64,000 bases of DNA from Alviniconcha marisindica (GCA_018857735.1 JABMCL010002100.1:823501-887500), one strand, 5' to 3'. Positions 1 to 37,580 are shown, numbered from the stretch's first letter. The notes: generated from the sequence alone by a model not told the origin. Numbers and translations are program-made.

Positions 1-964
1 GGGGCTTCAGTTGACAGAATGTAATCATGCTCAGTAGATCTAGTTAGATCTAAACTGAGGGACCTGGACAAAACCACTGATGGCAGACATTCACTGGAGT
101 GGAGGGACCTCATGTAGGGGACAGCAGCAGGTTAGGAGGGGGGTGGCCCGAGGGGGGTCACAGCTTGGCACATTTTACATGGATGCAAAAAATGATTGAC
201 CCATAGCGCAGTTTTTTTTTAAAACCAAGCACAGTACCTGGAAGGTAGAATAATATCAGTTACAGACAAGCAAAGATTGTGAACATCTGATCAGTTACTC
301 TGTGATGGCATAGTATCAGTTTAGTAAATTTTATCCCTGAAAGTATTAAGTGAACATCTGATCAATTGTCCTGTGATGGCATAGTATCAGTTTAGTCAAT
401 TTTAGCCCTCAAAGTCTTAAGTGAACATCTGATCAATTGCCCTGTGATGGCATAGTATCAGTTTAGTAAGTTTTAGCCATCAAAGTCTTTGTCCAGTGCC
501 GCTTCCCTGCAAACCCATTCCTATTCTCTAACTCTGTTTCTAGCATGTGGATTTGCAAGAGTGAAGTGAGTACAAAAAAAGAAGAAAAGGGAGCTACTGA
601 GTAGCAGTGTAACAATTTGAAAAAGGGGGACAGTTGCTTTTTATTTGCAGCAACCACTAGCATGCCTCAGTAAAAAAAATAAAAAAAGGAAAAAAAAAGA
701 GAAGAATTGTATGGCCACTATCACCTACTTAGATGTATGCATGTGTTCTACTGCTCAATTGTATACAGCCACTCTGCTTTTTCTTCTTCTTCCCAAGAAG
801 AAAACATTGTTAAAATGTGCAGATAATAATCATGTACATCTCTGCAGTATTGTTCTGCTTAAGAACAGAGTGACTGTTTCATTTAGACTGCCTGTATCTA
901 GTGTAAGGAATAGTTTGATTGTGTGTGTGTGTGTGTGTGTGTGCGTGCGCACACGCACGTGTGA

Positions 965-1014
<50 letters not shown>

Positions 1015-1464
1015 TACTGCTATAGCAACAATATGGTAGCTGTAAAGAAAATATAAGATTTTTAAAAGCTGTATTTGTAGACTGTGAGCTGCCACATCCA
1101 TCCACCACTGTCACAGTTATGTTTTGATTTTTTTTAGCCCATGCGTCATTTTTGTTTTTATTTTTTAGAACAACATGTTTCAAATGCTCTTCATTACAAA
1201 ACAGCTCTTCACTGAAAAGAAACCAAAAAAAAAAAGAAAAAAAAAGAAGAGAAAAAGTGTTCAGCATTTGGCAACAGAGAGTAGGGACTGAGAAGAGTCC
1301 AACACTTGCACAGGAGGAACATTTAATGTATACAGAATAAAGAAAAAGCTATGGTTTTCTGTCTTTAATCTTAATGCTTTTCCTTTGATTTTAGCTTATT
1401 GACCATTGTCACCTGTTCCTGAGTGTGTGTTTAAAAAAATTTTTTATTCCTTGTTCTTAACAAG
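1..1464. other. HECW upstream intron sequence with repeats
   Basis: No HECW exon could be recognised here. A 71-bp tandem repeat (three copies, starts near 281, 352 and 423, unit 'gaacatctgatca...') is followed by homopolymer-rich sequence and a TG microsatellite at about 918-1013. Confidence 0.6.
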
Positions 1465-24884
<23,420 letters not shown>

Positions 24885-25681
24885 TTTCACCATTGCCTGC
24901 AGCTTTTCCTGCCTCGGTCACCATCAGCATCTTGCCACGCCAGCTACAGGGGCTGCCTCACCTTCATCATCACAGTCATCGCCATCATTGTTGCATTGTC
25001 GGGGGTGCATCATGTCATCAAAATTGTTGTGTTCGTCATCTTCTTCCTTACAATTTCATTGAGTGACACAACAGTCATCACCATTTTCATCATCGTCACG
25101 GTCACCGTGCAGTTTCATCATCATCAACTGGTTACTGTTGTGTGGAAGACATCATCGCGTGAGCAGTCCTGTGATATGCACAACACCAGTGTGTGTCGTG
25201 TTGATAAACTGTTCAGAACAAGGAATTGACTACCTGTGGTAAATTTACCTCACCTCCCTCTTTTCTTAAAACAAACTCCAACTATGAGCAACGACAGGAA
25301 GCAGAGGTACTTTGGCTGTTGAAGATGTGGTTATCCTGTTAACTGCCGATCAGAAACATTCTGTTGCTGTACAGTAACAGCAATCACAGTAGTGGGACCG
25401 AGGAGCAAAACGTGAACCATTTTGTGTTTTCTTGCTTACATTCTACTGTGGTCTTTTCTTGGTTGATATTAATTTGTGCATTTTGTTTCCACTTTTTCCT
25501 CTCTTTTTTTTCTTCTTCTTCTTGCTTATTGATTCTATTGAAGGTTTCACAAAAGAAATCAAGTGTTTTTTTTAAAGGGTTTATAATCTGTTTGAGATTA
25601 ACATGCTGATTCCTGTTTTTTGAGTTGATCTGTTACCTAAGCATATTTTTGGTTTGTGTAAGAGTGAAATGTACCGGCAAA

Positions 25682-25687
25682 AATAAA
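25682..25687 (+). terminator. Candidate HECW polyadenylation signal
   Basis: AATAAA about 0.8 kb after the HECW stop, followed within 50 bases by a G/T-rich stretch (gtgggattgtattacttg). It would give a short 3' UTR of about 800 bases. The T-rich sequence continuing to about 33.9 kb suggests a longer 3' UTR may also exist. Confidence 0.4.
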
Positions 25688-25904
25688 GCAGGGGCAGGTG
25701 GGTGGGATTGTATTACTTGTTTGTATTTAAAGAGATCTTTGTGAAGCAGTGTTGAATATACAATTGACTTGTCCCTTTACAAAGCCTCTGAAGCGGGTAC
25801 ATGTTGTCTGCAGGTTAACTCCATGTGTTCATCCTACATGTCTGATCCAGTGATTTGCACTTGGGACTATAGTCAAAATTGTTGAAATACACCAAACTCC
25901 AGGT

Positions 25905-26150
25905 TTGCAATGGTTACCTCCACTCAGTTTAAACAAAACAAACAAAACAAAAAGTCCCTGAAATTCTCCTAAGGGACAGCGTTGATTTGTTAGTATTACC
26001 GCCACTCAGTTTAAATAACAGCAACAAAATCTCTGAAATTCTCCTAAAGGACAGTGTTGATTTGTTAGTATTACCTCCACTCAGTCTAAACAACAACAAA
26101 ATCTCTGAAATTCTCCTAAGGGACAGTGTTGATTTGTTAGTAATGGTACC
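25905..26150 (+). repeat. 75-bp tandem repeat, three copies (HECW 3' region)
   Basis: Unit: 'cctccactcagtttaaacaa', 'ctgaaattctcctaagggac', 'gttgatttgttagtatta'. Confidence 0.85.
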
Positions 26151-26560
26151 TTATGAGGACCTCATTAAATACAAGCAACTGACATAAAAATCAGTTTCTG
26201 TTAAATCTTTTGTCTGACATGTTTCTCCCTTATACATGTACCAAAATATGCGTAGATCTATAAGAAATCATTTTGTTTAAATCCCTTTGCATGCTGATCT
26301 CAGATGGACTATACCAAGCTGGTCACACTTTTTTTTAAATAGATTTGAACATAATTTTTTTAATTTGAGTGTCCTAGATCATATAATTTTATTGATATTC
26401 ATACAACTATTATTTCTTTATTGCTTTATATTTTGTTTTCATTTGCTCACTTAATGCACTTGAGCATTGATTGTATCGCACAAAAAGAGACTTCAGGGCT
26501 ATGCCTGCACTTGAGAATGATGATAATGATAACGCTAATAATCATAGGTGCTAAAACAGT

Positions 26561-26820
26561 GCCCTGTCTCACGAGAGCTAGGGCATTTTACACAGTGTAC
26601 TGGCTGATTTATGCCCTGTCTCACGAGAGCTAGGGCATTTTACACAGTGTACTGGCTGATTTATGCCCTGTCTCACGAGAGCTAAGGCATTTTACACAGT
26701 GTACTGGCTGATTTATGCCCTGTCTCACGTGAGCTAGGGCATTTTACACAGTGTACTGGCTGATTTATGCCCTGTCTCACGAGAGCTAAGGCATTTTACA
26801 CAGTGCATTGGCTGATTTGT
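26561..26820 (+). repeat. 52-bp tandem repeat, five copies
   Basis: Unit starts at 26561, 26613, 26665, 26717 and 26769: 'gccctgtctcacgagagcta', 'gggcattttacacagtgtac', 'tggctgattta'. Nearly identical copies. Confidence 0.93.
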
Positions 26821-28669
26821 TCCACTCCTACTGACTTGGTTTGTTCCACTCCTACTGACTGACTTGTTCTTCTTCCCTCCTTCTGAAGCATAGGGCCTTC
26901 ACTGCAGTTCTGATGGAATTTCTGCACTGCTGGTTTCTGAGGCAATCTGTCTTCTTGTATGGTGGGGGTACTGGCCCTGTGGGATACCCTCCTCTGTTCT
27001 CATCCTGGTTTGTGATTGGCAGTTGCAGAGATTTGCTCAACACACACACACACGCACACACACAGGTATACATACTTACATATATAAATATATATATATA
27101 TATGTTATACATTCTCTATATATACAGGTATATAATATATATATATATATATATGTGCACTACAAATCAGAACTGATGACAGCCAAGGGATACATGTAAC
27201 AAGAGCACAAGCAATGGTTTGGATGGAAGGCACATGAGAAAAACACAAACAGTTCATACCAGCAGAGGTATTGGTCAGCAGTGTTATTCAGCACACTTTG
27301 CTACCAGGGTTCCTGTTAACCAGTCATTTCTGCTACTTTACCGGTTAAGATCAGCATATGCTGGAAGATAAATCGGCAGTCAGTCAGATGTACTGGCTAC
27401 TATTTAGTTTGACCAGTTAAAAATATAAAAAATGCTGTAGCAGTTGTAGTATAGACATTCATTTATCTGGCTGGTTGCAGTGATTGTCTGAGTGGTTTCC
27501 ATGAACAACTTTCACCACCTTATAGGTGTCACACCAGTTTGAAAAATGTCTGGTGCGATCACTGCAGGCCACATGGAGAACACTCATGACAGCTTTCACG
27601 ACAACTGCTGGACAAGAAAGACATTAAAGTCCAATGACTGACTAGTTACCATCATGAGAACTGAGCGTGCTTGGAGTTGTAACTGCTAGGGTATTAAAAA
27701 AGAAAAAGGAAGCGAACAAGGGGGAATATGAGAAAGGTGAAAGTTCTCACCACCTCCACCGAGGTAGGCTGTCCCACCAGTGTCTTCTTTTGTACTCGGT
27801 GTGTAATATTAGACCGAAATTCATATTTTTTATTCAGAAAAAAAAAAAAAAAAATGTTAACTCGTTTGGGAGTTTTCCTGTGTCGAGTGGCGCATGACTC
27901 CAGTGCATGACGGCTGGCAGAGAGCATCAAATGATGCAGTGATAATTGCACATAGTTGGTGTTCTGGGTGAAAATGCTATTATTTTGCAATTCCCAGAAT
28001 CATTTTCTTTGAGCTTTGAGTAAACTCTTTTGATGAGGACAAACAGTGTGCACTTTTTTGGCAGTTCTGCCATTTACAAATGACAGACAGACAGAGAAAT
28101 GTGACAGTCGTTTGGAGGAAAAGCAATGAAACAAGTGAATCTGCTTATCTTTCCATTGTGTTGGTCTTGCCAGGATGGTATGTAAGTGTGGTGTGTATGT
28201 GAGAAGAATGTAAGTTGCTATTAATAATTACATTGTTAGTTATTACTGTACATCTATCAAAAGGTGGGAAGTTAATTTGAAATCTAATGCAGATGCCAGA
28301 CTTGATCTTTGTGGTTTTGTGTCATGAGCAAATCCCCTAGAATGAAGTGGAAAAAGATTTTGTGAGTGAGTGTGTGTGTGTGTGTGCGTGCGTGCGTGCA
28401 TGCGTGCGTGTGTGCGTGTGTAAGGGAAAGTCTTTGGAATGCATATTATGTATATAGGTAGTTCTGCTTGTTCCAAAATGTGTATCAGTTTGTTTGTTCT
28501 CGTGTTCATGTTTCTCTGTTTCAGTGTTTGTTTTCCTTTTTAATAGAGGTATTAAATGTTTATCATTGAGAGAACTAGTGATTTGAATGAAGATGTGCCC
28601 TCTTTGCCTTACTGTGTGTCAGTGCTTTTGGATATGTGTTCTGGGAAGTGACAAGTCATAATTTTATTA

Positions 28670-29110
28670 ATATGAAGGTCATCTGGACAAGGCCTGGTGG
28701 TTGTTTCACCTTAAACTTTGCTCTGTTTATGAATATGAGGGTCATCCGGACACGGTTTGGTGATTGTTTCACCTTAAACTTTGCTCTGTTTATGAATATG
28801 AGGGTCATCCGGACAAGGTCCGGTGATTGTATCACCTTAAACTTTGCTCTGTTTATGAATATGAAGGTCATCTGGACAAGGTCTGGTGATTGTTTCACCT
28901 TAAACTTTGCTCTGTTTATGAATATGAAGGTCATCCGGACATGGTCTGGTGGTTGTTTCACCTTAAACTTTGCTCCGTTTATGAATATGAAGGTCATTCA
29001 GACATGGTCTGGTGGTTGTTTCACCTTAAACTTTGCTCTGTTTATGAATATGAAGGTCATCCGGACACAGTCTGGTGGTTGTTTCACCTTAAACTTTGCT
29101 CTGTTTATTT
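28670..29110 (+). repeat. 63-bp minisatellite, seven copies, open in several frames
   Basis: Unit: 'gaatatgaaggtcatccgga', 'caaggtctggtgattgtttc', 'accttaaactttgctctgtt'. The period is a multiple of three and the unit is stop-free on both strands, giving a 196-codon + frame and a 113-codon - frame. There is no codon-level sign of selection visible, so I treat the frames as artefacts. Confidence 0.9.
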
Positions 29111-29599
29111 CTGCTCCAAGTTGTTGTTTTTCTATCCCTTTCCTCCAAAAAAGTAGAGTCCCACCTTACCACCTAGTTTATCACTGCTTTGCATTTGTAA
29201 ACGATAAGCTAATTCCTTTGAATTGATTACAAACAAACAACACCGAAACATTTGTATTAATAAGTCAGTGCACTATGGCCATCAATTTTCTTTCTGTGAC
29301 TATGTTAGTCTTCTTTTCTTGTCTTTGTTGATTTTTTGTGTGGATTTTTTGGCTGTGTCTGTGATAAGCTGAAGAACAAAATGAGAGATGTCATTATTAA
29401 TGAACTTGATGCTAATAATCAACTGTTGCTGTACTGCTTCACTTTCATTGCCGTAGGAATCCATGTGTTTCTGTGTAAAACACTATGTGTTTGAGTTACG
29501 GAGCATATGTGTACATGCTTGGTTCCCACCCATAGCTGGTGGAATATGTCCTTGCTTTAACAGCCAGCGTGCACACAGGCTGGTGTCATCACACAGGTG

Positions 29600-30402
29600 T
29601 ATATGGACAGGGTTGGTGGGCGTGACAAACAGGGACAGAAATCCCAGGATGTGGGATGAACAGAGAGGGGGGAGGGGGGGGGTAACAGGGACAGAAATTG
29701 CTTGGGGATGGGGGGGGGGGTAACAACAGACAAGGACAAAAACCACAGGATGGGGGGGTGTAACAGGAACAGAAATCACATGATGTGGGGGGTGTAACAG
29801 GAAAAGAAATCACATGATGATAGCTGGGGTGGGGATGGGGTGTGTAACAGGAAAAGAAATCACAGGATGTTGGGGGGGGGGGGGGGGGTAACAGGTACAG
29901 AAATCACAGGATGTTGGGTGGGGGAGTGGTGGGGGGGTAACAGGCAGGGACAGAAATCACAGGATGTGGGCTGGACAGGGTGGGGGCGGGTTGTAACAGG
30001 CAGGGACAAATCACAGGATGTGGGCTGGACAGGGAGGGGGTGGGGGGTGTAACAGACAGGGACAGAAATCACAGGATGTGGGCTGGACAGGGTGGGGGTG
30101 GGTTGTAACAGACAGGGACAGAAATCACAGGATGTGGGCTGGACAGGGTGGGGGTGGGGGGTGTAACAGACAGGGACAGAAATCACAGGATGTGGGCTGG
30201 ACAGGGTGGGGGTGGGGGGTGTAACAGACAGGGACAGAAATCACAGGATGTGGGCTGGACAGGGTGGGGGTGGGGGGTGTAACAGACTGGGACAGAAATC
30301 ACAGGATGTGGGCTGGACAGGGTGGGGGTGGGGGTGTAACAGACAGGGACAGAAATCACAGGATGTGGGCTGGACAGGGAGGGGGTGGGGGGTGTAACAG
30401 AC
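29600..30402 (+). repeat. G-rich minisatellite, about 58-bp unit
   Basis: About thirteen copies of 'gggacagaaatcacaggatg', 'tgggctggacagggtggggg' and 'tggggggtgtaacagac'. Each unit has three or more G-runs of three or longer on the + strand. Confidence 0.9.
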
Positions 30403-31505
30403 ACAGTTGCTAACAGTATGTCATTGCCAGCAAGACCACAGCGCCATCACCAGTGAGACCATTGCACCATTACCGATGAGGCCGCTGCACCATCATCTAA
30501 GACCACTGCACCGCCCTGATCAGCAATGGTCTTGTTTCGTCAGGCTGCCCAGGCTCAGTCCCCTGGCACCGCTATCTGTACTGTTTTTTACCTCTTTGTT
30601 TCTTGGGTCCATACCCCTTTGGAACACAATGGTCAAATTGATCTTATGCTACTGCTATTAGAGAAAGCAGAAAAACGTGACTTATTTTGCAGTTACATCG
30701 ATGGTGGTAGGACGGTGTTCATAGTGTCTGCCAACCTCTTTTTTTGTGTTTTGCCATGTGACTGTAAATACTTGCTGTCAGTAAAAGCATATTATTTAAA
30801 AGGAATCGTATGTGGCTTGAATGTACCTGCTGTTTTTAGTCAAAGGGTGCTTTGTGGCATGAACATTTCTTTCACATGGAGCACTGTTGGCACATTCTGT
30901 GAATGTGGAGGTATTTCACATGCTCTACAAATTGACACCTTGTTTATTCAGTCATTCAGATTGTAAAGTATATTATTCTCAGTTTTAAGCATTTCTTTAC
31001 ATCTCTGAAGTATGATAACTGTATGTTTTATCAATAGTTGTGATACACTTTCTGATAAAAGTCTTATCAATGATTAAGAAAATAAACACACACACACACA
31101 AACAAAAAACAACAGATGCTGGTTTGGTCTTCAGTGTGTGCCAGCCAATCAGTCTGTGTGCATCAGTGTCATTCAAAACTGTTCATAGATCATGCCAGTG
31201 TTTGGAATTGGAGTTTAGGGTAAACATTGACTGAGGCTGCGGAGGGGTTTGCTTTCATGGAAAGAAGCCGCATTACTCACGCAGTTCTCTTTTGGATCTC
31301 TGCTGCTTTGCACTGTAGTAGTCACTTGCCACTCTCAGTTAAGTTGCATTCAAGTCAGTTCTGTTTCATGTGTAGACTTCTTGCAGTCTTTCATTAAACA
31401 CACACACATACACACACACACACACATGCAGACTCTCTCACACATGCACACACACACACACGTACACACACACAAGCACGCTCACTCTCTCTCTCTCCCT
31501 TTCAA

Positions 31506-31558
<53 letters not shown>

Positions 31559-34500
31559 TTCTCTCTCTCTCATGCACACACACTCACACATGGATATGTA
31601 TACATCACAACCACCCGCCTCCTTGGTTTTGATCATTTGATTTGAACTAAGATGCGGGACGAAGTTTGCCTTTTGCCTATCGTCATGATGTCATTGCATC
31701 TGAGGGTCCTATTTAATGTTGACTGGATGTTAATCGCAGTTGCTGTTTTTCTTGTAAATACTGTACAGGTATGTGTATATTACATATACATTTTCTGTAG
31801 TGTGCATTGCCTGTGGATGTTTTGTTGTATGCAATGTGACTGTTTTGTGAAAACTTAGGATGAGATTTATGTGTTTTTCTTCCTTGCCACCTTTTCCGTT
31901 TCTTCTTTATATGTATTTATTTGATTCCACTGGAACTCTCCCTTGTTGTGATTTCAAAGATTATCTGGTGTGTGTGTTGTGTAGTCTTTAGTGTTGTGAA
32001 TTATTGCATAAACTGTTAGGCAGCAGGTTTGGTTTGTTCACTTGTTGGTGGTTGTATTGTTTTGTTGAAAGGGGGGTGGGGGGCCAGTCTGGATATTATA
32101 CGTTACGTTTGCGTTGCAGGTTTGAATTTGTTCAGGTATAAAGTGCAGGTATGGGTTTGTCACTTTGAACATCATCACAGACATGGCTTATCTCACAGGC
32201 TGTCTTTTTGGTGTAAAACAAAAATATTGGACAAAACTTTATTTCATATCTGTCAGACAGAAACCTGACACAGTCATGGAACAACCAACCAGGGAGCAGG
32301 TGTTCTCAGTGCTGTTGACTGCTTGTCTTGGTTGATGTTTGGGGTCTTCTTTTTTTTTCTTCTGTTGTTCCTAATCCCCCCCCCCCCCAGTTTCCTCCCT
32401 TGTTTATTGGTTTTCTTCTGTAATGGAGCAAAACTTCTTATTCACAACCATTCCCTTCTGTATTGATCACCATTTCATGTTTTACTCAGAGAGGAAAATT
32501 GCGCATTATTTCGAAATATTGCACAGCAAGTCCATTTTGTGGTGTTCAAAACAACATAATCTGTTCAAAGGACAATAATAATTTGCTCATTGCTAATCAG
32601 TGAAAGCTCAGTACAGAATGTTCTCCCTTTAGTGTGGAGATCACCCACCCCCCTTTTTTTATTTAATTCATTTGAGATTTTGTTGTTGTTGCATATCTTA
32701 AACTTAAAAATCAGAGATCTTGAAGTTTTGTCAAGCTCTTGTCTTCTTTTTATTTGTATTTTTTTAACCCCTGAAATATTTACCGCCAGAAATTGCTTTA
32801 ACCTTTGTCCCATTATTGGCTGTGGTTGTATATTTTTCTTGTTGTGCATGTGTAGAACAATTGTAGACAGTGTAAAGACCACCTCCCATCCTGCTGCTTA
32901 CCCCTCTCCACTGGCCCACACCCAGCAAATAGTTTTGCCATTCCTAAAGTTTAGAGACTTGAACAGATGTCTTGTGTCACATAGGGTGGAACCTGTATTA
33001 GGTGGAGCAGTTTACAAGCTATGTTAAGCTATGGAAGTACCTACAGAACTGCTGAACAATGGGCAGTAGAAAAATTGGTCAAATGTATTGCTGCAGCTTA
33101 CTTTTACACTCTTAAATCACAATGACCCTTACTCCATTTCACTCCATGTGTATCGAGCATCTGTAAAAAAAATTAAAAAATTATACCCCTTTTTCTGTAG
33201 GCTATTTCAGGCTTTACATCACTTCAATCATGGCAGGCTCGAGATTATATCTTGATCATGACGTTTTCATGTCAGGTATACACTTTGACATGTATTCTTC
33301 TTTCACATGTATTTGCTCGTTTTTGTATGCATCCATCTAAGCTAAGCAACAAGCTTGCCAGTGTGTAAAAGAAGATGTATTACTGTAATGTACATAGTCT
33401 GTGTGCCATGCTGGCATTTGTGGCTGTCACACACATTGCGTGAGTAAATAGTCTGTTAACCTGATCCGTTCCTTAACGCTTGTGAAAAATGAGCTTTTCT
33501 GCACAAACTGTCTGGTTAATAGTATCTTGTGCAAAATCCGCAGAATCATGCTTTTTTTCTATTTCTTTTAATCTTGTGTTGCCAGGGATGTAAAATGATC
33601 ATTTCATATAATTTATTTATTTAACATTATTGTGGTTTTTCATACATGCACCTTAGCTGATGCCAAAACCTCACGACTGCATTCTGAGTGCGGCCCCAGC
33701 TGTCTTGTGGGCCCAGTGCCACAGGTCACAGCCACTGACTTAACCTGCCTCTGCTTCTTGTGTCTGCTCACTTTCAAAGACTTGTACAGAAGATTTATTT
33801 TATAATGTCTTTACATGCAAGTAAATGATATGCAATTTTGTGTGTGCGTGTTTGTGCTGAGAATCTGTTAAAAAAAAACCTCAGTTAATACACACAGACA
33901 ACATAAACACACACGCAAGCGCACATGCAAAAAACAGAGAAGACATTTTGACAGCTTTAATATTGCACTTGCCTCATCACTCAGGTCTTAAAGTAAAACA
34001 GACACTTGCTCGGATGGAGCGAAACAACATAATATCAGCATGGGTCTACACACTGGAAGGGGGGCGGGGGGAGGTGACAATCAAAGTGTCAAGCAATGAA
34101 CATCTTCAACAGTTGGTGGCAGTGTGGTCTAAAGTCTCATCCTCCACAACAAGCTCTATCTACGTCAAGGTCATGGTGACACGGTAACACTTGACTGTTT
34201 GGCGACTGTTCAAAATTTGACTGGGGAGAGAGAGAAAAAAAAAGGGGGTGGTTGGTAGAAGCAACTACCCCCTTGCGATTCTGAACTGCAGCAAGCCGGT
34301 AACACAACCAGGAAAGGTTGTGTGGACTCGTTCATGCACATATCAATGCACCTCCCTTCTACACCACACAGATTCACGATTTTCAACTTCAGTGCACTGT
34401 GTGATCAAGTAGATGCCGCAGTCAACTGAGAACAATGGCAACGTTTTGGAGAGCTGCAAGTGAGAGGGTTGGATGAGAAGACTTTACCCACAGTGCCTAA

Positions 34501-37104
34501 CACGTCACAACAAGGAGCATCACGGAGAGTCAGCAGAAAAGTGGTCAGCACACTGAACGAACATTGAACAGACGCCAGCCCTGCCCTGTCTGCACATCCT
34601 GGCACAGGTGAAGAAGGGACACCTATTCTGGTCATTTCATCATCCTACATGTCGCCCGCCTTGCTTGCTTATAAGCGAGATTGCAAACTGTGGCCAAGAG
34701 CATTAAACACAAGTGACAGAATGGACTTAACCAGCACCTACTGCCTGTGCATGGTAGCTTGTAGCGGGGAGAGGAAGGCATGCTCAATGTCATGAGATTC
34801 TTTGCATGGATGGAGAGAAATCCTGATCAAGACGGTCGATGTGATCCAAACTCTTGCCATGACCAGGACAGTTCAAGGAGGTCAAGACAGTCAACAAGGT
34901 TGGGTGATTTTTGCTTTGTTTTTTTGGTAGAATAACGAAGCAAGGTATATTACAGGTTGAAACTGTGACCCCAGAACCATTTCCACTGGCCCTGCTAAGT
35001 TGAACGCAATTTCTTCCCTGTGTTATGTTATGCTTTCTGTACAAGTCTGCATGTGTCAGACTGGATTGGTTTCCTCCCTTTAAGATTCCTCTCTCAACAC
35101 TGTACAGATGTAAGAAACACATAATATATGTGCACAATGACAAAACAGAACAAAAACAACATGCACAGGCTTTGTTATAGGTTATCAATACAAAGAATAT
35201 TCAGTACATGTAGATTAATCACATGCACAAGAAACCCCTCAACATATGCTCTGATTCACTTTTACTTTGTTTACCTCCCATAATAAAAATAATACAAACA
35301 AAAAAAGCAAATGCTTCAAAGGTCCACATTCAAACCTGAAACTATCACATCTGAAAAAAAGTACTATGGAGAAAAAGAAAAAGAAAAAATTCTTTGACTT
35401 ATTGATAGCAGGTCAGGAAATGGGAAATGCAAAGTTTGTGAGTAAAATTTGTTCCCCAATTTTTAAATATTAAAAGGTGGTGAACATGAGCAGTGTACTT
35501 GTGTCTGTATTCAGCAACATTTCATGTTGTTGGTGTTGAGAAAACAAAACTTGTGGTTTTTTGTGTTTCCATTGTTCTGACCTCTCCACTGGGAGAAGGT
35601 CACCAAAAATGTGATAGGTATAACTCAATACCAAATTAGCACCATGTCAAACCTGAAAGTTCTTTCTTATGTACAACAAAAAGAAAATATACTAAAAAAT
35701 AAATTAAAAAAAAAGGATCCTTTTTCTTTTCTTTCCTTCTTCTACATTCCAAACTTTAATTATGGCCAAAGTCTGATCATTACAAAGAAAGCACACATTT
35801 TCACTTCTTTTTCTATTTCCCTAATTCACACCAATCTCTTCCTCAATGAAAACTTTTTGTGTGGGATGTTTGGCGGGAATCATCAGAACATCTATAATTT
35901 GCTGGCAATCCATGCTCAGTAAACAGCAACAAAATATTCCAGCCATACACATGCCAAGACCAACAGAAAGGATTGGGATTACCTGGCTTGTGTAATCTCA
36001 CCACTGACCAACTACAGAAGAAGAGAAGGAATGATAACTACCTAAGTGAACAATCTTTCTTTTTCTTTTCTTTCTTTTTTGCTGGACCCTGTGTTCTACC
36101 CAGCATAAAATATCTGAGCAAGAGACCTCACAAAATAAACATTAAAATCAAAACCTTGTGTGGATATCACACACAAAATGTCTGAGATTCACTTTGATTT
36201 TCTTTTAACAGATCCTTAAAAAAAAAAATATATATATATATAAATAAAAATACTTAAACATAAAAATATTGTCACACACACACACACACACCAAAGAAAA
36301 AACAAGCTGAATAGCACATGACTGGTGCAAAGTTACACAAGCCTACGAAGGGTACAAAACTGCAGGTTTTTGTGCACAACCCAGACATCAACTGCAGAAG
36401 CAAGGAGAAATCAGGACACTGTATAAGATGGTGGAACAGATGAGGGGAGAGTGGGTAAGCTGCCTCACTGAATGACTTTCAAGTAAATGGTTGGCGTAGT
36501 TTAAATGCTGATAATAAATTACATGCACACATGTACATTAAAACAATTATTCTATTTTTGATCAAAGTAAAAAATTAATCATTGAAAACACTTTCAAAAC
36601 TCAAAAATGTAGCAATGATGGCTACAAACTCACATTCACAACCTCCATTCTAAACGTTTCAGTGCATATGTGTACATGTGTGCATGTGCAGGCATGCACA
36701 AACACACACAAACACACACACACACACACAAGCTGCTACAGTCAAACAAGTCCTTTTGTGACATTATTTCACAACCTATGGTACATAAAAGCAACAAACA
36801 TAAATGGGACATTGTGGCAGTTTAGCAAATATTGTACAATGTAAAAATAATAAAGAACCAAACTATGTACAACTACAAAATATTCAACAAAATATTGGTA
36901 AATACACAAAACGAGAAGTTTTCAATTCATGCAATACAAGGAACAACACTGAGAAAACAGAACTTTTGTTTTATGCCACATGCCTGCACAACATCAAATA
37001 TGGAACTGACAGGACGCTGTAAGCAGTGTTTGCTCCTGCAAGAAAACCAGGGAGCAGCCACTTCACATCTCATTTCCTGACAAGACTTCATTTTAGAGCA
37101 GAAA

Positions 37105-37330
37105 ATCCCGCCAAATGTGTGCCACCCTTCTAACCCCCACCTTTCCCCGCAAAACTCAACATGCCTGATTCCGTGACAAAATCTGGCCAAATGTGTGCCA
37201 CCCTTCTAACCTCCACCTTTCCCCTCAAAACTCAACATGCCTGATTCCGTGACAAAATCTGGCCAAATGTGTGCCACCCTTCTAACCTCCACCTTTCCCC
37301 TCAAAACTCAACATGCCTGATTCCAAGACA
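37105..37330. repeat. 76-bp tandem repeat, three copies
   Basis: Unit starts near 37111, 37187 and 37263: 'ccaaatgtgtgccacccttc', 'taacctccacctttcccc', 'aaaactcaacatgcctgatt'. Confidence 0.9.
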
Positions 37331-37359
37331 ACCCTGATAAGAGTGAAGACACCCCCATC

Positions 37360-37580
37360 ACCATGAGAGACCACTCCTCTTTTAAGACAACTTTTTCTGA
37401 ACCCCTTCTTTTTATATTCCCATGCAAATGAAGGCTCGCCCTTTTTTCAAGACCACTTTTTATGCAGTCCCCTCTCCCTTCATATTTTCACGTGAAGGAA
37501 CCCGTGATCTAGGACCACCCTTTTTTAAGGACCACTTTCCCTCCTGTCTTTTCAAGACCACGTTTGTTTCATAGTTTGGA
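37360..37580 (-). repeat. Single diverged copy of the octamer-bearing unit
   Basis: Minus-strand 'tcatttgcatgggaat' and 'ggtcttgaaaaaagggcg'-like sequence resemble the 72-bp unit of 19253-20330. The octamer ATGCAAAT is at 37432-37439. The flanking 'ctttttcaagaccac...' blocks suggest an older dispersed repeat from which the intronic array grew. Confidence 0.55.

Larger units (their letters stand above)
24885..33900 (+). other. HECW 3' UTR and downstream T-rich region, no coding gene seen
   Basis: No open frame here shows family resemblance or conserved splice structure. The sense strand is T-rich with ATTTA-type stretches (e.g. 33605-33625), as in long animal 3' UTRs. It contains CAT/CTG-rich sequence (24885-25130), 75-, 52-, 63- and 58-bp tandem arrays (separate entries) and CA/TA microsatellites. 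Where the HECW transcript really ends cannot be read from sequence alone. Confidence 0.5.

Noticed and set aside
830..1267. His/Thr-rich 145-codon minus frame
   Set aside because: Produced by a TG/CA microsatellite; the same applies to the frames at 49944-50224 and 60135-60694.
33948..34187. 79-codon frame with KVKQTLARMERNNIISAWVY
   Set aside because: Looks protein-like but has no recognisable domain, splice sites or initiation context and sits at the composition switch; not enough to call a gene.
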